This document shows positions 34,233-40,568 of a stretch of 40,568 bases of DNA, piece after piece. Numbering within the stretch: position 1 is the stretch's first letter; every line of letters starts with the position of its first letter. A model generated the notes under the pieces. That model was not told the DNA's origin, searched no databases, and saw only the letters and a list, made by a program, of their open reading frames with translations. The stretch is from positions 1 through 40,568 of the forward strand of contig NZ_JAAAMT010000049.1 of assembly GCF_009905435.1 (NCBI RefSeq). Direction: 5' to 3'. A program made the translations under genes and the position numbers. This stretch comes from Pseudomonas sp. R5(2019). GTDB taxonomy: Bacteria > Pseudomonadota > Gammaproteobacteria > Pseudomonadales > Pseudomonadaceae.

Positions 34233-34700
34233 ATGAAAACCCTTAAACCCGACACCCTGATTCACAACCCGGATGGCTGCACCGTCGTCGCTTCAGTCGA
34301 AATTGCGGCCGATGCCCAACGCGTCTGGAGCATCGTCGGCAACTTTGCCGGCTTCCCGGTCTTCATTCCGGCGCTGGCGCACATCGAGATGACCGGCGAA
34401 GGCGTGCGCTCGGTGCGCAAGAAGCTGTTCAAGGATGGCAACGTGGTCATCGAGCAGCTTAACGCGCGGGACGATCAGGCGCTGCACATGACCTGGAGCC
34501 TGATTTATACCAGCCTGAATATCGGCAACCTGTGGGCCGCGATGCAGGTTGAGGAAATCGACGCAGGCTATGCCCGCGCTGTCTGGACCATCGAAGCCGA
34601 ACCGCTCGAAGGCGGGGCCGAAGCCATGCCAGCGTTCAGCGCCTTCCTGCAAGGCTTTGCCGATGACGCGATGAACAATGTGAAGCAATTGTTGAGCTGA
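34233..34700 (+). CDS. mgoD: SRPBCC/polyketide-cyclase-like protein (MgoD/PvfD-type)
   Basis: Small protein of 155 residues with the START/SRPBCC hydrophobic-pocket fold: ASVEIAADAQRVWSIVGNFAGFPVFIPALAHIEM is the typical beta-helix-helix opening, followed by beta strands (MTWSLIYTSLNIGNLWAAMQVEEI) and a long C-terminal helix (FLQGFADDAMNNVKQLL). No signal peptide. In mgo/pvf operons this is the fourth gene; its step is not well defined, possibly binding or cyclising the product. GGAG lies 6 bases upstream of the ATG, 22 bp after the synthetase. A strong hairpin follows 7 bp after the stop, ending the operon. Confidence 0.85.
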   Translation: MKTLKPDTLIHNPDGCTVVASVEIAADAQRVWSIVGNFAGFPVFIPALAHIEMTGEGVRSVRKKLFKDGNVVIEQLNARDDQALHMTWSLIYTSLNIGNLWAAMQVEEIDAGYARAVWTIEAEPLEGGAEAMPAFSAFLQGFADDAMNNVKQLLS

Positions 34701-34707
34701 TCCCAAC

Positions 34708-34740
34708 TGGCTACGCCCGCAAGCTGAGCGGGCGTAGCCA
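34708..34740 (+). terminator. Hairpin at the end of the mgo-like operon
   Basis: TGGCTACGCCCGC and its perfect complement form a 13-bp stem around AAGCTGA, right after the SRPBCC gene stop. The following bases (TTCAGAC) are not a clean T tract, so intrinsic termination is likely but may be incomplete. Confidence 0.6.
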
Positions 34741-34783
34741 TTCAGACAGTCCGTAGTTGCAAAATTTTCAGGGCTTCAGCCAC

Positions 34784-34805
34784 AATGCGACTAATTATCA
34801 TTTAT
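34784..34805 (+). promoter_or_regulatory. Possible Fur box upstream of the FecI-like gene
   Basis: CTAATTATCATTTAT within this stretch resembles the Pseudomonas Fur consensus (GATAATGATAATCATTATC), with roughly half of the positions matching. It lies 24 bases before the sigma-factor ATG. Fur control of fecIR-type genes is standard in Pseudomonas. The match is partial. Confidence 0.4.
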
Positions 34806-34828
34806 GACGCCACTTGCAGCGCGTGTCC

Positions 34829-35335
34829 ATGCCCTCTCAAGAGTTCGCCGTGCAGTCGCTTTACCATCACCATCACAGCTGGCTGAACGCCTGGTTGCGC
34901 AGCAAGCTGGGCAATGCCGCCGATGCCGCGGATCTGGCCCAGGATACCTTCGTGCGCCTGCTGCAACGTCGCGACAGCCTGGAGCTCAGTTCGCCCCGGG
35001 CGTTTTTGCGGACCATCGCCCGTGGCCTGGTCATCGACCATTGGCGCCGGGAAGAGCTCCACCGCGCCTACCTGCAGGCGCTCGCTCATCTACCGCCAGC
35101 AGAAGTGCCGTCGCAAGAAACCCGTGAACTGCTGCTAGAGCTGCTTGAGCGCATTGCGCTGATGCTCGACGGGCTCAAGCCAAAAGTGCGACGGGCTTTT
35201 CTGTTGGCCCAGTGCGAAGGATTGAGCCATCGGGACATCGCCGAGCAAATGGGCATCTCGCTGCGTTCCGTTGAGCGCTACGTGGCCGACGCGCTCTATC
35301 ATTGCTACCTGCTGCGCTATGAAGCCGATGAATAA
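34829..35335 (+). CDS. ECF sigma factor, FecI-like
   Basis: Iron-starvation type extracytoplasmic-function sigma factor of 168 residues. Sigma region 2 is LYHHHHSWLNAWLRSKLGNAADAADLAQDTFVRLLQR and includes the conserved DAADLAQDTF core-binding helix; RAFLRTIARGLVIDHWRR follows. Region 4 is LKPKVRRAFLLAQCEGLSHRDIAEQMGISLRSVERYVADAL, whose last helix reads the -35. The ATG at 34829 is preferred over a TTG at 34814 on family length. The gene overlaps the FecR-like gene. It should direct transcription of the TonB receptor downstream once the receptor and FecR signal substrate binding. Confidence 0.93.
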   Translation: MPSQEFAVQSLYHHHHSWLNAWLRSKLGNAADAADLAQDTFVRLLQRRDSLELSSPRAFLRTIARGLVIDHWRREELHRAYLQALAHLPPAEVPSQETRELLLELLERIALMLDGLKPKVRRAFLLAQCEGLSHRDIAEQMGISLRSVERYVADALYHCYLLRYEADE

Positions 35336-36320
35336 CACCGCGATAAAAGCGCCAGAGCCGCCCCCCAAGGTGGTCAAACAGGCCATCCACTGGATGCTGC
35401 GCCTGCGCAACCATGGCGACAGCCCGACACTCGTCCAGCAGTGCGAGACCTGGCGAGCAGCCCATCATGACCATGAAATGGCTTGGCAGAGGGTGCAAAC
35501 ACTCAGTCAGGAATTGAATGCCAATCTGCGGACCGTGCCGGGTGCGAGTGTCGCCTTCGAGGTCCTGGAAAACAGCTCCCAGCGTCTTGGCCGTCGACAA
35601 GCCTTGAAAATGCTCAGCGGCATCGTGATGCTCGGTTCAGCCGCTTGGCTCGGCAAAGACCTGGCCTTGCTCGACCCCTGGACCTCAGATTTCGCCACCG
35701 CCACTGGCGAACGTCGCAGCTTCCCATTGCCGGACGGTTCACGGCTGGAACTCAATACCCATAGCGCGGCCAATCTGGCGTTTACCACACAGCAACGGCT
35801 GATTGAACTCAAGCACGGCGAGATCATGCTCACCTGTGGCACCGACACCCACGCGGGGGTTACCCGGCCGTTGCTGGTTCGCAGCCAGCATGGGTTGTTC
35901 GAAGGCATCGAAGGGCGCTTCGTTGTCCGGCAGGACCCGGACTGCACGCGCATCAGCGTCAGCCAGGGGCGTGTCGCCCTTCATTTGCCAACCGGGCCAC
36001 GCCTGATCGAAGCTGGCCAGGCGCTACGCGTATCCGGCACAACCATCACACCACTGCTGCAGCAGAACATGGATGCCGGTGCCTGGACCGAGGGCTTGAT
36101 CGTGACCCGGAATATGCACCTGGGTGATTTCCTCAAGGAGCTGGGGCGCTATCGCAATGGTTTTCTGAGCTGTGCCGACGAGGTCGCCGATTTGCACCTG
36201 TCCGGGGTATTCCGTCTCGATGATCCGGAGAAACTGCTGAAAATTCTGCCGCAGACACTGCCCATCAAGGTGCACTATCGCACCCGTTGGTGGGTGCGCC
36301 TGGAGCGTGCGGTCGTTTGA
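35319..36320 (+). CDS. FecR-like anti-sigma/sigma regulator
   Basis: Inner-membrane regulator of the FecI-like factor; about 333 residues. The cytosolic N-terminal domain (VVKQAIHWMLRLRNHGDSP, CETWRAAHHDHEMAWQRVQ) binds the sigma factor. A single membrane segment (ALKMLSGIVMLGSAAWLGKDLALL) is preceded by a twin-arginine-like GRR. The periplasmic FecR domain (GERRSFPLPDGSRLELNTHSA) and C-terminal STN-contacting domain (LSGVFRLDDPEKLLKILPQTLPI) follow. The start overlaps the sigma gene by 17 bp; an ATG three codons later (35328) is equally possible. It should receive the signal from the receptor's STN domain. Confidence 0.92.
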   Translation: MKPMNNTAIKAPEPPPKVVKQAIHWMLRLRNHGDSPTLVQQCETWRAAHHDHEMAWQRVQTLSQELNANLRTVPGASVAFEVLENSSQRLGRRQALKMLSGIVMLGSAAWLGKDLALLDPWTSDFATATGERRSFPLPDGSRLELNTHSAANLAFTTQQRLIELKHGEIMLTCGTDTHAGVTRPLLVRSQHGLFEGIEGRFVVRQDPDCTRISVSQGRVALHLPTGPRLIEAGQALRVSGTTITPLLQQNMDAGAWTEGLIVTRNMHLGDFLKELGRYRNGFLSCADEVADLHLSGVFRLDDPEKLLKILPQTLPIKVHYRTRWWVRLERAVV

Positions 36321-36406
36321 TTGCATAAAAGCGAATTATTTTTGGCGGGTTTTTCCACGGTGTCCGGCTAAGACCGTAAGCAACCCCTGCTGCCCATACC
36401 GTCTTG

Positions 36407-38932
36407 ATGGATATCACCATGTATTTGTTTTCGAGCCTCGCTACACCTTTCGGCAAGAATGATTGTCATCCTGTCTTAGATTCCGCTTCCGGAAACCTGC
36501 TGGGGAAAGCCATCAGGGCGGCGCTGCTTTCGACGGTAATCGTAGGAGCCCTTCCTACGGTGGCGTCAGCACAGCCCGAGACCGTCAATGCCAGCCGTCA
36601 ATACAGCATCGCACCGGGGCCGTTGGGCGAGGTGTTGAATCAATTTGCCCGCCAGGCTGGCATCACCCTGTCCATGACCCCGGAAATGACGCGAGACCGC
36701 CAATCGCAGGGTTTGCAAGGCAACTACTCGACCGACGTGGGTCTCAATCGCCTGCTCGGCGGTTCGGGGCTGGAAGCCGTGAACCAGGACGGCAGCAGCT
36801 ACGTGTTGCGCGCGCTTCCCGAAGACGCCGCGCTGGCCTTGCCGAGCACTGACGTCCGTGGCTTCGCACTGGGGAATGCCTTGGGCAGCATGGAAGGCTA
36901 CAACGCCACCCATAGCCAGATCGCGACCAAGACCAGTACATCGCTGCTGGAGACTTCCCAGTCAGTATCGGTGGTGACCCGTCAGCAGATGGACGACCAG
37001 GGCTCGCAAACCGTGTCCCAGGCCATGCGCTACACCCCGGGTGTTTTGACCAACCCCTATGGTGCGACCCATCGCTACGATTACGTGGCCATGCGCGGCT
37101 TCAACGACGGCTCTGTGGATAACATCTACCTGGATGGCCTGAAGTCCATGGGTGATAGCGGTACCTACAGCACCATGCAGGTCGATCCGTACTTCCTCGA
37201 GCGCGTGGATATTCTAAAGGGGCCATCATCCGTGCTGTATGGCCGCAGCTCACCGGGTGGCCTGGTGGCCCTGACCAGCAAGAAGCCGCTGTATGAGGCC
37301 TACCATCAGGTACAAGCCACGGTGGGCACCCAAGGCCAGCGTGGCATGGGTTTCGACTTCAGCGGCCCAGTAGACGACGACAAGCGCATTGCCTATCGCC
37401 TGTCAGGTCTGGTTGACCAATCCGACACCCAATTCGATCACAACGAAGAAAAACGCTACGCGTTGGCGCCCACTGTCAGCATCGACTTCAACGAAGACAC
37501 CTCCCTGACTCTGCAAGCCTATCTGCAGCACGATCCCGAAGGCGGCTACCACGGCGGCTTGCCGGCCGATGGCGCGCTGCACCAGCGCAATGGCCAGCGG
37601 ATTTCCGATCACTTCTTCGAAGGCGAGCCAGGCATTGATCGTTTCCGTCGTGATCAACAATCCTTTGGCTATCAGTTCGAGCATCGCTTCAACGATGTCT
37701 TCACCGCGCGCCAGAACTTCCGCTATCTGGATTCGAAGGTGAAGCTTGATCAGGTCTATGCGTACGGTTGGACCAGCCCAACCAGCAACGAACTGAACCG
37801 ATACTTCACCGCTGGCGATGAGAAGCTTCACGCGTTCATCGTCGACAACATGCTGCAAGCCGAATTCTTTACCGGTGCCACCAAGCACACGATGTTGCTG
37901 GGTGCCGACTATCAACGTCGCAAGACGGTGGTGGACTGGGAATCGGGTGGGCTCGAGCCGATTAATGCGTTTGAGCCGGTCTACGGCAATTCGACGATCA
38001 CTTATTACGACCCGACCAGCTACCTGCGTCGTCTGGAACAGACCGGCGTTTACCTGCAGGACCTGATCGAGATGGATAAGTGGCGCTTCTCGCTTGGCCT
38101 GCGTCAGGACTGGGTGGAGACTTCTGACGAAAACCGCCTGGCGGAAGCGGGTCGCCCAGTCGGCACGGAAATCAGCGACAACCGGACCAAACTGACCGGT
38201 CGCGCGGGTGTGCTTTACCTGTTTGACAACGGCATTGCGCCGTATGCCAGCTATTCGGAATCGTTCAACCCCAACTCCTTCGCTGATGCCGGCGGCAACC
38301 CGCTGGCGCCTACGGAGGGCACGCAATGGGAAGCCGGTATCAAATACCAGCCGCCGGGCACCGATAACCTGTTTACTGCGTCGCTGTTCCGCATCGACCA
38401 GGAAAACCTGGCGTCGAAACTGCCGCAGGAAAACTTCTATCGCCCGATCGGCGCAATTCGCTCACAAGGCCTTGAGCTCGAAGCGCATGTCCAGGTGACC
38501 GACAACTTGAAAATGCTGGGGAGCTACACCTTCACCGACATCGAATATTCCAAGTCGATGACCAGCACGATCGATGCCGCCTTGGACAACAAAGGCAATT
38601 CGCCGACGCAGGCGCCGAAACAGATGGCGTCGTTGTGGGCAGACTACAGCTTCAATCAGGGTGCGCTGGATGGACTGCGGCTGGGCGGCGGTGTGCGCTA
38701 TGTCGGCTACAGCTGGGCCGACGCCGAGAACACCATGAAGGTTCCGGCTTACACGCTGGTGGATGCCTCTGTCGGCTACGACCTGGGCAAGGTCGGGCTC
38801 AAGGGCGTGGATGTGCGGGTGAATGCCAACAACCTTACCAATGAAACCTACATTGCCTCCTGTGCCAGCCTGAGCTTTTGCTACATGGGCGAGGAGCGCA
38901 ACGTCAGCGCAACGGTCAGCTACCAGTTCTGA
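36407..38932 (+). CDS. TonB-dependent ferrisiderophore receptor with STN signalling domain
   Basis: Outer-membrane transporter for an iron chelate or similar metallophore, about 841 residues. After the leader (cleavage likely after ASAQ near residue 57) comes an STN domain (RQYSIAPGPLGEVLNQFARQAGITLSM, VGLNRLLGGSGLEAV) that signals to FecR. The plug follows (SVSVVTRQQMDDQGSQTVSQAMRYTPGV, VDILKGPSSVLYGRSSPGGLV), then a 22-strand type barrel ending in VSATVSYQF. The plug and barrel are of the FpvA/FhuA hydroxamate-type family. The leader is unusually long, with about 35 residues before the hydrophobic core; an ATG at 36419 would shorten it slightly. A clear terminator follows. The ligand is not readable from sequence. 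Confidence 0.93.
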   Translation: MDITMYLFSSLATPFGKNDCHPVLDSASGNLLGKAIRAALLSTVIVGALPTVASAQPETVNASRQYSIAPGPLGEVLNQFARQAGITLSMTPEMTRDRQSQGLQGNYSTDVGLNRLLGGSGLEAVNQDGSSYVLRALPEDAALALPSTDVRGFALGNALGSMEGYNATHSQIATKTSTSLLETSQSVSVVTRQQMDDQGSQTVSQAMRYTPGVLTNPYGATHRYDYVAMRGFNDGSVDNIYLDGLKSMGDSGTYSTMQVDPYFLERVDILKGPSSVLYGRSSPGGLVALTSKKPLYEAYHQVQATVGTQGQRGMGFDFSGPVDDDKRIAYRLSGLVDQSDTQFDHNEEKRYALAPTVSIDFNEDTSLTLQAYLQHDPEGGYHGGLPADGALHQRNGQRISDHFFEGEPGIDRFRRDQQSFGYQFEHRFNDVFTARQNFRYLDSKVKLDQVYAYGWTSPTSNELNRYFTAGDEKLHAFIVDNMLQAEFFTGATKHTMLLGADYQRRKTVVDWESGGLEPINAFEPVYGNSTITYYDPTSYLRRLEQTGVYLQDLIEMDKWRFSLGLRQDWVETSDENRLAEAGRPVGTEISDNRTKLTGRAGVLYLFDNGIAPYASYSESFNPNSFADAGGNPLAPTEGTQWEAGIKYQPPGTDNLFTASLFRIDQENLASKLPQENFYRPIGAIRSQGLELEAHVQVTDNLKMLGSYTFTDIEYSKSMTSTIDAALDNKGNSPTQAPKQMASLWADYSFNQGALDGLRLGGGVRYVGYSWADAENTMKVPAYTLVDASVGYDLGKVGLKGVDVRVNANNLTNETYIASCASLSFCYMGEERNVSATVSYQF

Positions 38933-38952
38933 TTTGAACTGCGGTGATCGGT

Positions 38953-38993
38953 AAAGCCAGCCTATTGAACTTCAACGGCTGGCTTTGTTGTTT
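38953..38993 (+). terminator. Intrinsic terminator after the TonB receptor
   Basis: AAAGCCAGCC and GGCTGGCTTT pair perfectly (10 bp) around a 14-base loop and are followed by GTTGTTT. It begins 20 bp after the receptor stop, so the PepSY gene downstream depends on read-through or its own promoter. Confidence 0.8.
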
Positions 38994-39018
38994 CTGGCGT
39001 TACCTCTGGAGTTGAACC

Positions 39019-40194
39019 ATGCGGCAGCTGTACGTTTTATTGCATCGATATATCGGCTTGGCCACCGCGCTGTTTCTAGCGTTGGCTGGGCTCACGGGTA
39101 GCGTCCTGGCGTTTCAGCATGAGTTGGATGAATGGCTGAATCCGAGCTTCTATGAGGCCAAGGCCCTGGGCGAACCACTTCAGCCGGGTGTGCTGGTCGA
39201 TAACATTCAGCGTGAACATCCTCGCCTGCAAGTCTGGTATATGGAATACCCCGATGAAGCCGGGCATTCGGCGTTGCTCGCGGTGGTCCCTCGAAACGAT
39301 CCTGCGACAGGCTTGCCCTACCTCGAAAAGAACACAGTGTTCTATCTGGATCCGGTCAGCGGTGTCACGTTGGGTCAGCGCTATTGGGGTGAGTGCTGCT
39401 TTTCGCGAGAAAACCTTGTCCCGTTCATGCTCGAGTTTCATCACAACCTGGCGCTACCGGGCAATTGGGGGCTTTGGTTGATGGGCGGCGTGGCCATCCT
39501 GTGGGTGCTGGACTGCTTGATTGCCGTCATCTTGACGCTGCCACGGGGTCGCCCGTTCTGGGGCAAGTGGACCAAGGCCTGGAAGATCAAGGGCGGGCAT
39601 GCCTACCGGGTCAATATGGATATTCACAGGGCTGGCGGCTTGTGGCTGTGGTTACTGCTATTGCCCGTGGCGGTCAGCAGTGTGGCCATGAACTTGCCCA
39701 GCCAAGTGTTCAAGCCAGCGGTGTCGCTGTTCTCAGCCGTGGAGCCCAGCGTGTATGAAGCGCGCGGGCGAGTGCCAACAGCGGAACTGGGTGAAACGAA
39801 GTTGAGTTATCAACAGGCCTATGAATTGGCCAAGGCAGAAGGCAAGCGTCTCGGCCTGCATGCTGCAATCGGCGAGCTCTATTACAGCTTCGAGTACAAC
39901 TTCTACGGCGCGGGGTTTGGTCAGCATGACACCGATGCACAGGGTAAGTCCTGGCTGTTTCTACATGGCACTGATGGTCGTTTATTGGGTACGGAGATAG
40001 CAGGTCAGGGAACGCTCGGAGAGCGTTTCTACCGCCTTCAATTACCCATCCACGGCGGCCGCATCCTCGGGAGCACAGGGCAGTACATCATTGCGATGCT
40101 CGGGGTTGTAGTCGCGGTGCTGTCGGTAACGGGGATATATATCTGGTGGCGCAAGTTGTTGGCGCGGCGTAGCAGTCGATTACGCAGGGCCTGA
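39019..40194 (+). CDS. PepSY-associated TM protein (iron-regulated membrane protein family)
   Basis: Inner-membrane protein of 391 residues. Four hydrophobic helices are visible: YIGLATALFLALAGLTGSVLAF near the start, LWLMGGVAILWVLDCLIAVILTL, LWLWLLLLPVAVSSVAM and YIIAMLGVVVAVLSVTGIYIWW at the end. Two periplasmic PepSY-like segments lie between them. Proteins of this family usually sit beside TonB siderophore receptors and are thought to act in ferric reduction or iron release at the membrane; conserved His residues (LHRYIGL, EFHHNLALP, DIHRAGG) could bind heme or metal. GGAG precedes the ATG. It converges on the rRNA operon with a shared terminator between. Confidence 0.88.
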   Translation: MRQLYVLLHRYIGLATALFLALAGLTGSVLAFQHELDEWLNPSFYEAKALGEPLQPGVLVDNIQREHPRLQVWYMEYPDEAGHSALLAVVPRNDPATGLPYLEKNTVFYLDPVSGVTLGQRYWGECCFSRENLVPFMLEFHHNLALPGNWGLWLMGGVAILWVLDCLIAVILTLPRGRPFWGKWTKAWKIKGGHAYRVNMDIHRAGGLWLWLLLLPVAVSSVAMNLPSQVFKPAVSLFSAVEPSVYEARGRVPTAELGETKLSYQQAYELAKAEGKRLGLHAAIGELYYSFEYNFYGAGFGQHDTDAQGKSWLFLHGTDGRLLGTEIAGQGTLGERFYRLQLPIHGGRILGSTGQYIIAMLGVVVAVLSVTGIYIWWRKLLARRSSRLRRA

Positions 40195-40220
40195 GCTGTT
40201 TATTGCTACCCCGGAAAGAC

Positions 40221-40254
40221 AAAACCCCTGTCTGCGTTAGCAGACAGGGGTTTT
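40221..40254. terminator. Bidirectional intrinsic terminator (end of rrn operon)
   Basis: AAAACCCCTGTCTGC, GTTA, GCAGACAGGGGTTTT: a perfect 11-bp GC-rich stem with A and T tracts on both sides. On the minus strand it lies just after the 5S rRNA and ends in TTTTGTC; on the plus strand it ends the PepSY transcript with TTTT. Confidence 0.88.
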
Positions 40255-40263
40255 GGAATTCAA

Positions 40264-40379
40264 TCTTGACGATGACCTACTCTCACATGGGGAAACCCCA
40301 CACTACCATCGGCGATGCATCGTTTCACTGCTGAGTTCGGGATGGGATCAGGTGGTTCCAATGCTCTATGGTCGTCAAG
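40264..40379 (-). rRNA. rrf: 5S ribosomal RNA (complete copy)
   Basis: The minus strand reads CTTGACGACCATAGAGC at the 5' end, with GGAACCACCTGATCCCATCC and CCGAACTCAG internally, and ends GGTCATCGTCAAG. That is a full Pseudomonas 5S rRNA of about 116 bases. The 5' and 3' ends pair to close the molecule. The hairpin terminator at 40221-40254 follows. Ends may be off by one or two bases. Confidence 0.95.
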
Positions 40380-40447
40380 AAACTCGGTTGCCGATCCGTC
40401 ACTGCTGTGACGTGCCAGCGAAAAGGGTGGAGCTTCTACTTAAAGAC

Positions 40448-40480
40448 AAAACCCCTACCTGCGTACGCAGATAGGGGTTT
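40448..40480 (-). terminator. Hairpin between tandem 5S copies
   Basis: CCCCTACCTGC/GCAGATAGGGG forms a stem with one C-A mismatch and flanking A and T runs. It is a diverged copy of the terminator at 40221-40254 and lies just after the upstream 5S copy, so part of the transcript may end here before the second 5S. Confidence 0.75.
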
Positions 40481-40490
40481 CGGAATTTAA

Positions 40491-40568
40491 TCTTGACGAT
40501 GACCTACTCTCACATGGGGAAACCCCACACTACCATCGGCGATGCATCGTTTCACTGCTGAGTTCGGG
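40491..40568 (-). rRNA. rrf: 5S ribosomal RNA (partial, runs off window)
   Basis: The 78 bases at the right edge match the 3' part of the complete 5S copy exactly, at a 227-bp offset. The remaining 5' part lies outside the window. Together with the copied terminator this is a tandem 5S duplication at the end of an rrn operon whose 23S gene should lie to the right. Confidence 0.93.

Noticed and set aside
40253..40474. Plus-strand frame of 73 codons at the right end
   Set aside because: It lies across the 5S rRNA and the spacer; not a protein gene.

Overview
The window is about 40.6 kb of high-GC gammaproteobacterial chromosome, almost certainly Pseudomonas of the fluorescens/putida type. The evidence is the gene families (LapD/LapG, EmrAB-NodT efflux, a FecIR-TonB set), a Pseudomonas-type 5S rRNA and a typical Pseudomonas REP pair at the left end. 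No tRNA, transposase, phage gene or CRISPR array was seen.

Layout, left to right. (1) 140-4235, minus strand: a tripartite MFS drug-efflux operon (DHA2 permease, HlyD adaptor, NodT outer-membrane lipoprotein). A LysR regulator (4344-5261) lies just upstream, and a perfect T-N11-A palindrome at 4319-4333 sits between it and the pump. (2) 5331-9049, minus strand: an alkanesulfonate/taurine/sulfate-ester type operon (TauD-like dioxygenase, binding protein, ATPase, permease), with a 10-bp-arm inverted repeat upstream at 9194-9220. (3) 9780-23674, plus strand: a complete cellulose operon bcsE-F-G-R-Q-A-B-Z-C with overlapping genes, including the phosphoethanolamine transferase bcsG and c-di-GMP sites in BcsE and BcsA. 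(4) 23758-26887: a small conserved protein, then lapD and lapG on the minus strand, the c-di-GMP inside-out switch that controls surface adhesin release. The adhesin and its exporter are not beside them. (5) 27008-28534: a GntR/FCD regulator and a type II thioesterase. (6) 29064-34700, plus strand: a four-gene mgo/pvf-type operon (DUF3050 heme-oxygenase-like protein, AurF-like N-oxygenase, A-T-R nonribosomal peptide synthetase, SRPBCC protein). This family makes small leudiazen/valdiazen or pyrazine-N-oxide type signals that control virulence and secondary metabolism. An AT-rich leader with a perfect 23-bp palindrome precedes it. (7) 34829-40194, plus strand: FecI-like sigma factor, FecR-like anti-sigma factor, STN-containing TonB receptor and a PepSY membrane protein, i.e. 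a cell-surface-signalling metallophore uptake set. (8) 40264-end, minus strand: two tandem 5S rRNA copies, each followed by a strong hairpin terminator, the tail of an rrn operon entering from the right.

How it fits together: the centre is a biofilm region in which cellulose synthesis (PilZ and GIL c-di-GMP effectors) is next to the LapD/LapG adhesin switch. The right half joins a diffusible-signal operon to a TonB/FecIR uptake system. The most rewarding areas are the mgo-like operon with its palindromic leader and flanking thioesterase, the possible functional link between its N-oxygenated product and the adjacent receptor, and the replacement of lapA neighbours by bcs genes. The mgo/pvf family itself is already described; what may be new here is its context and control.
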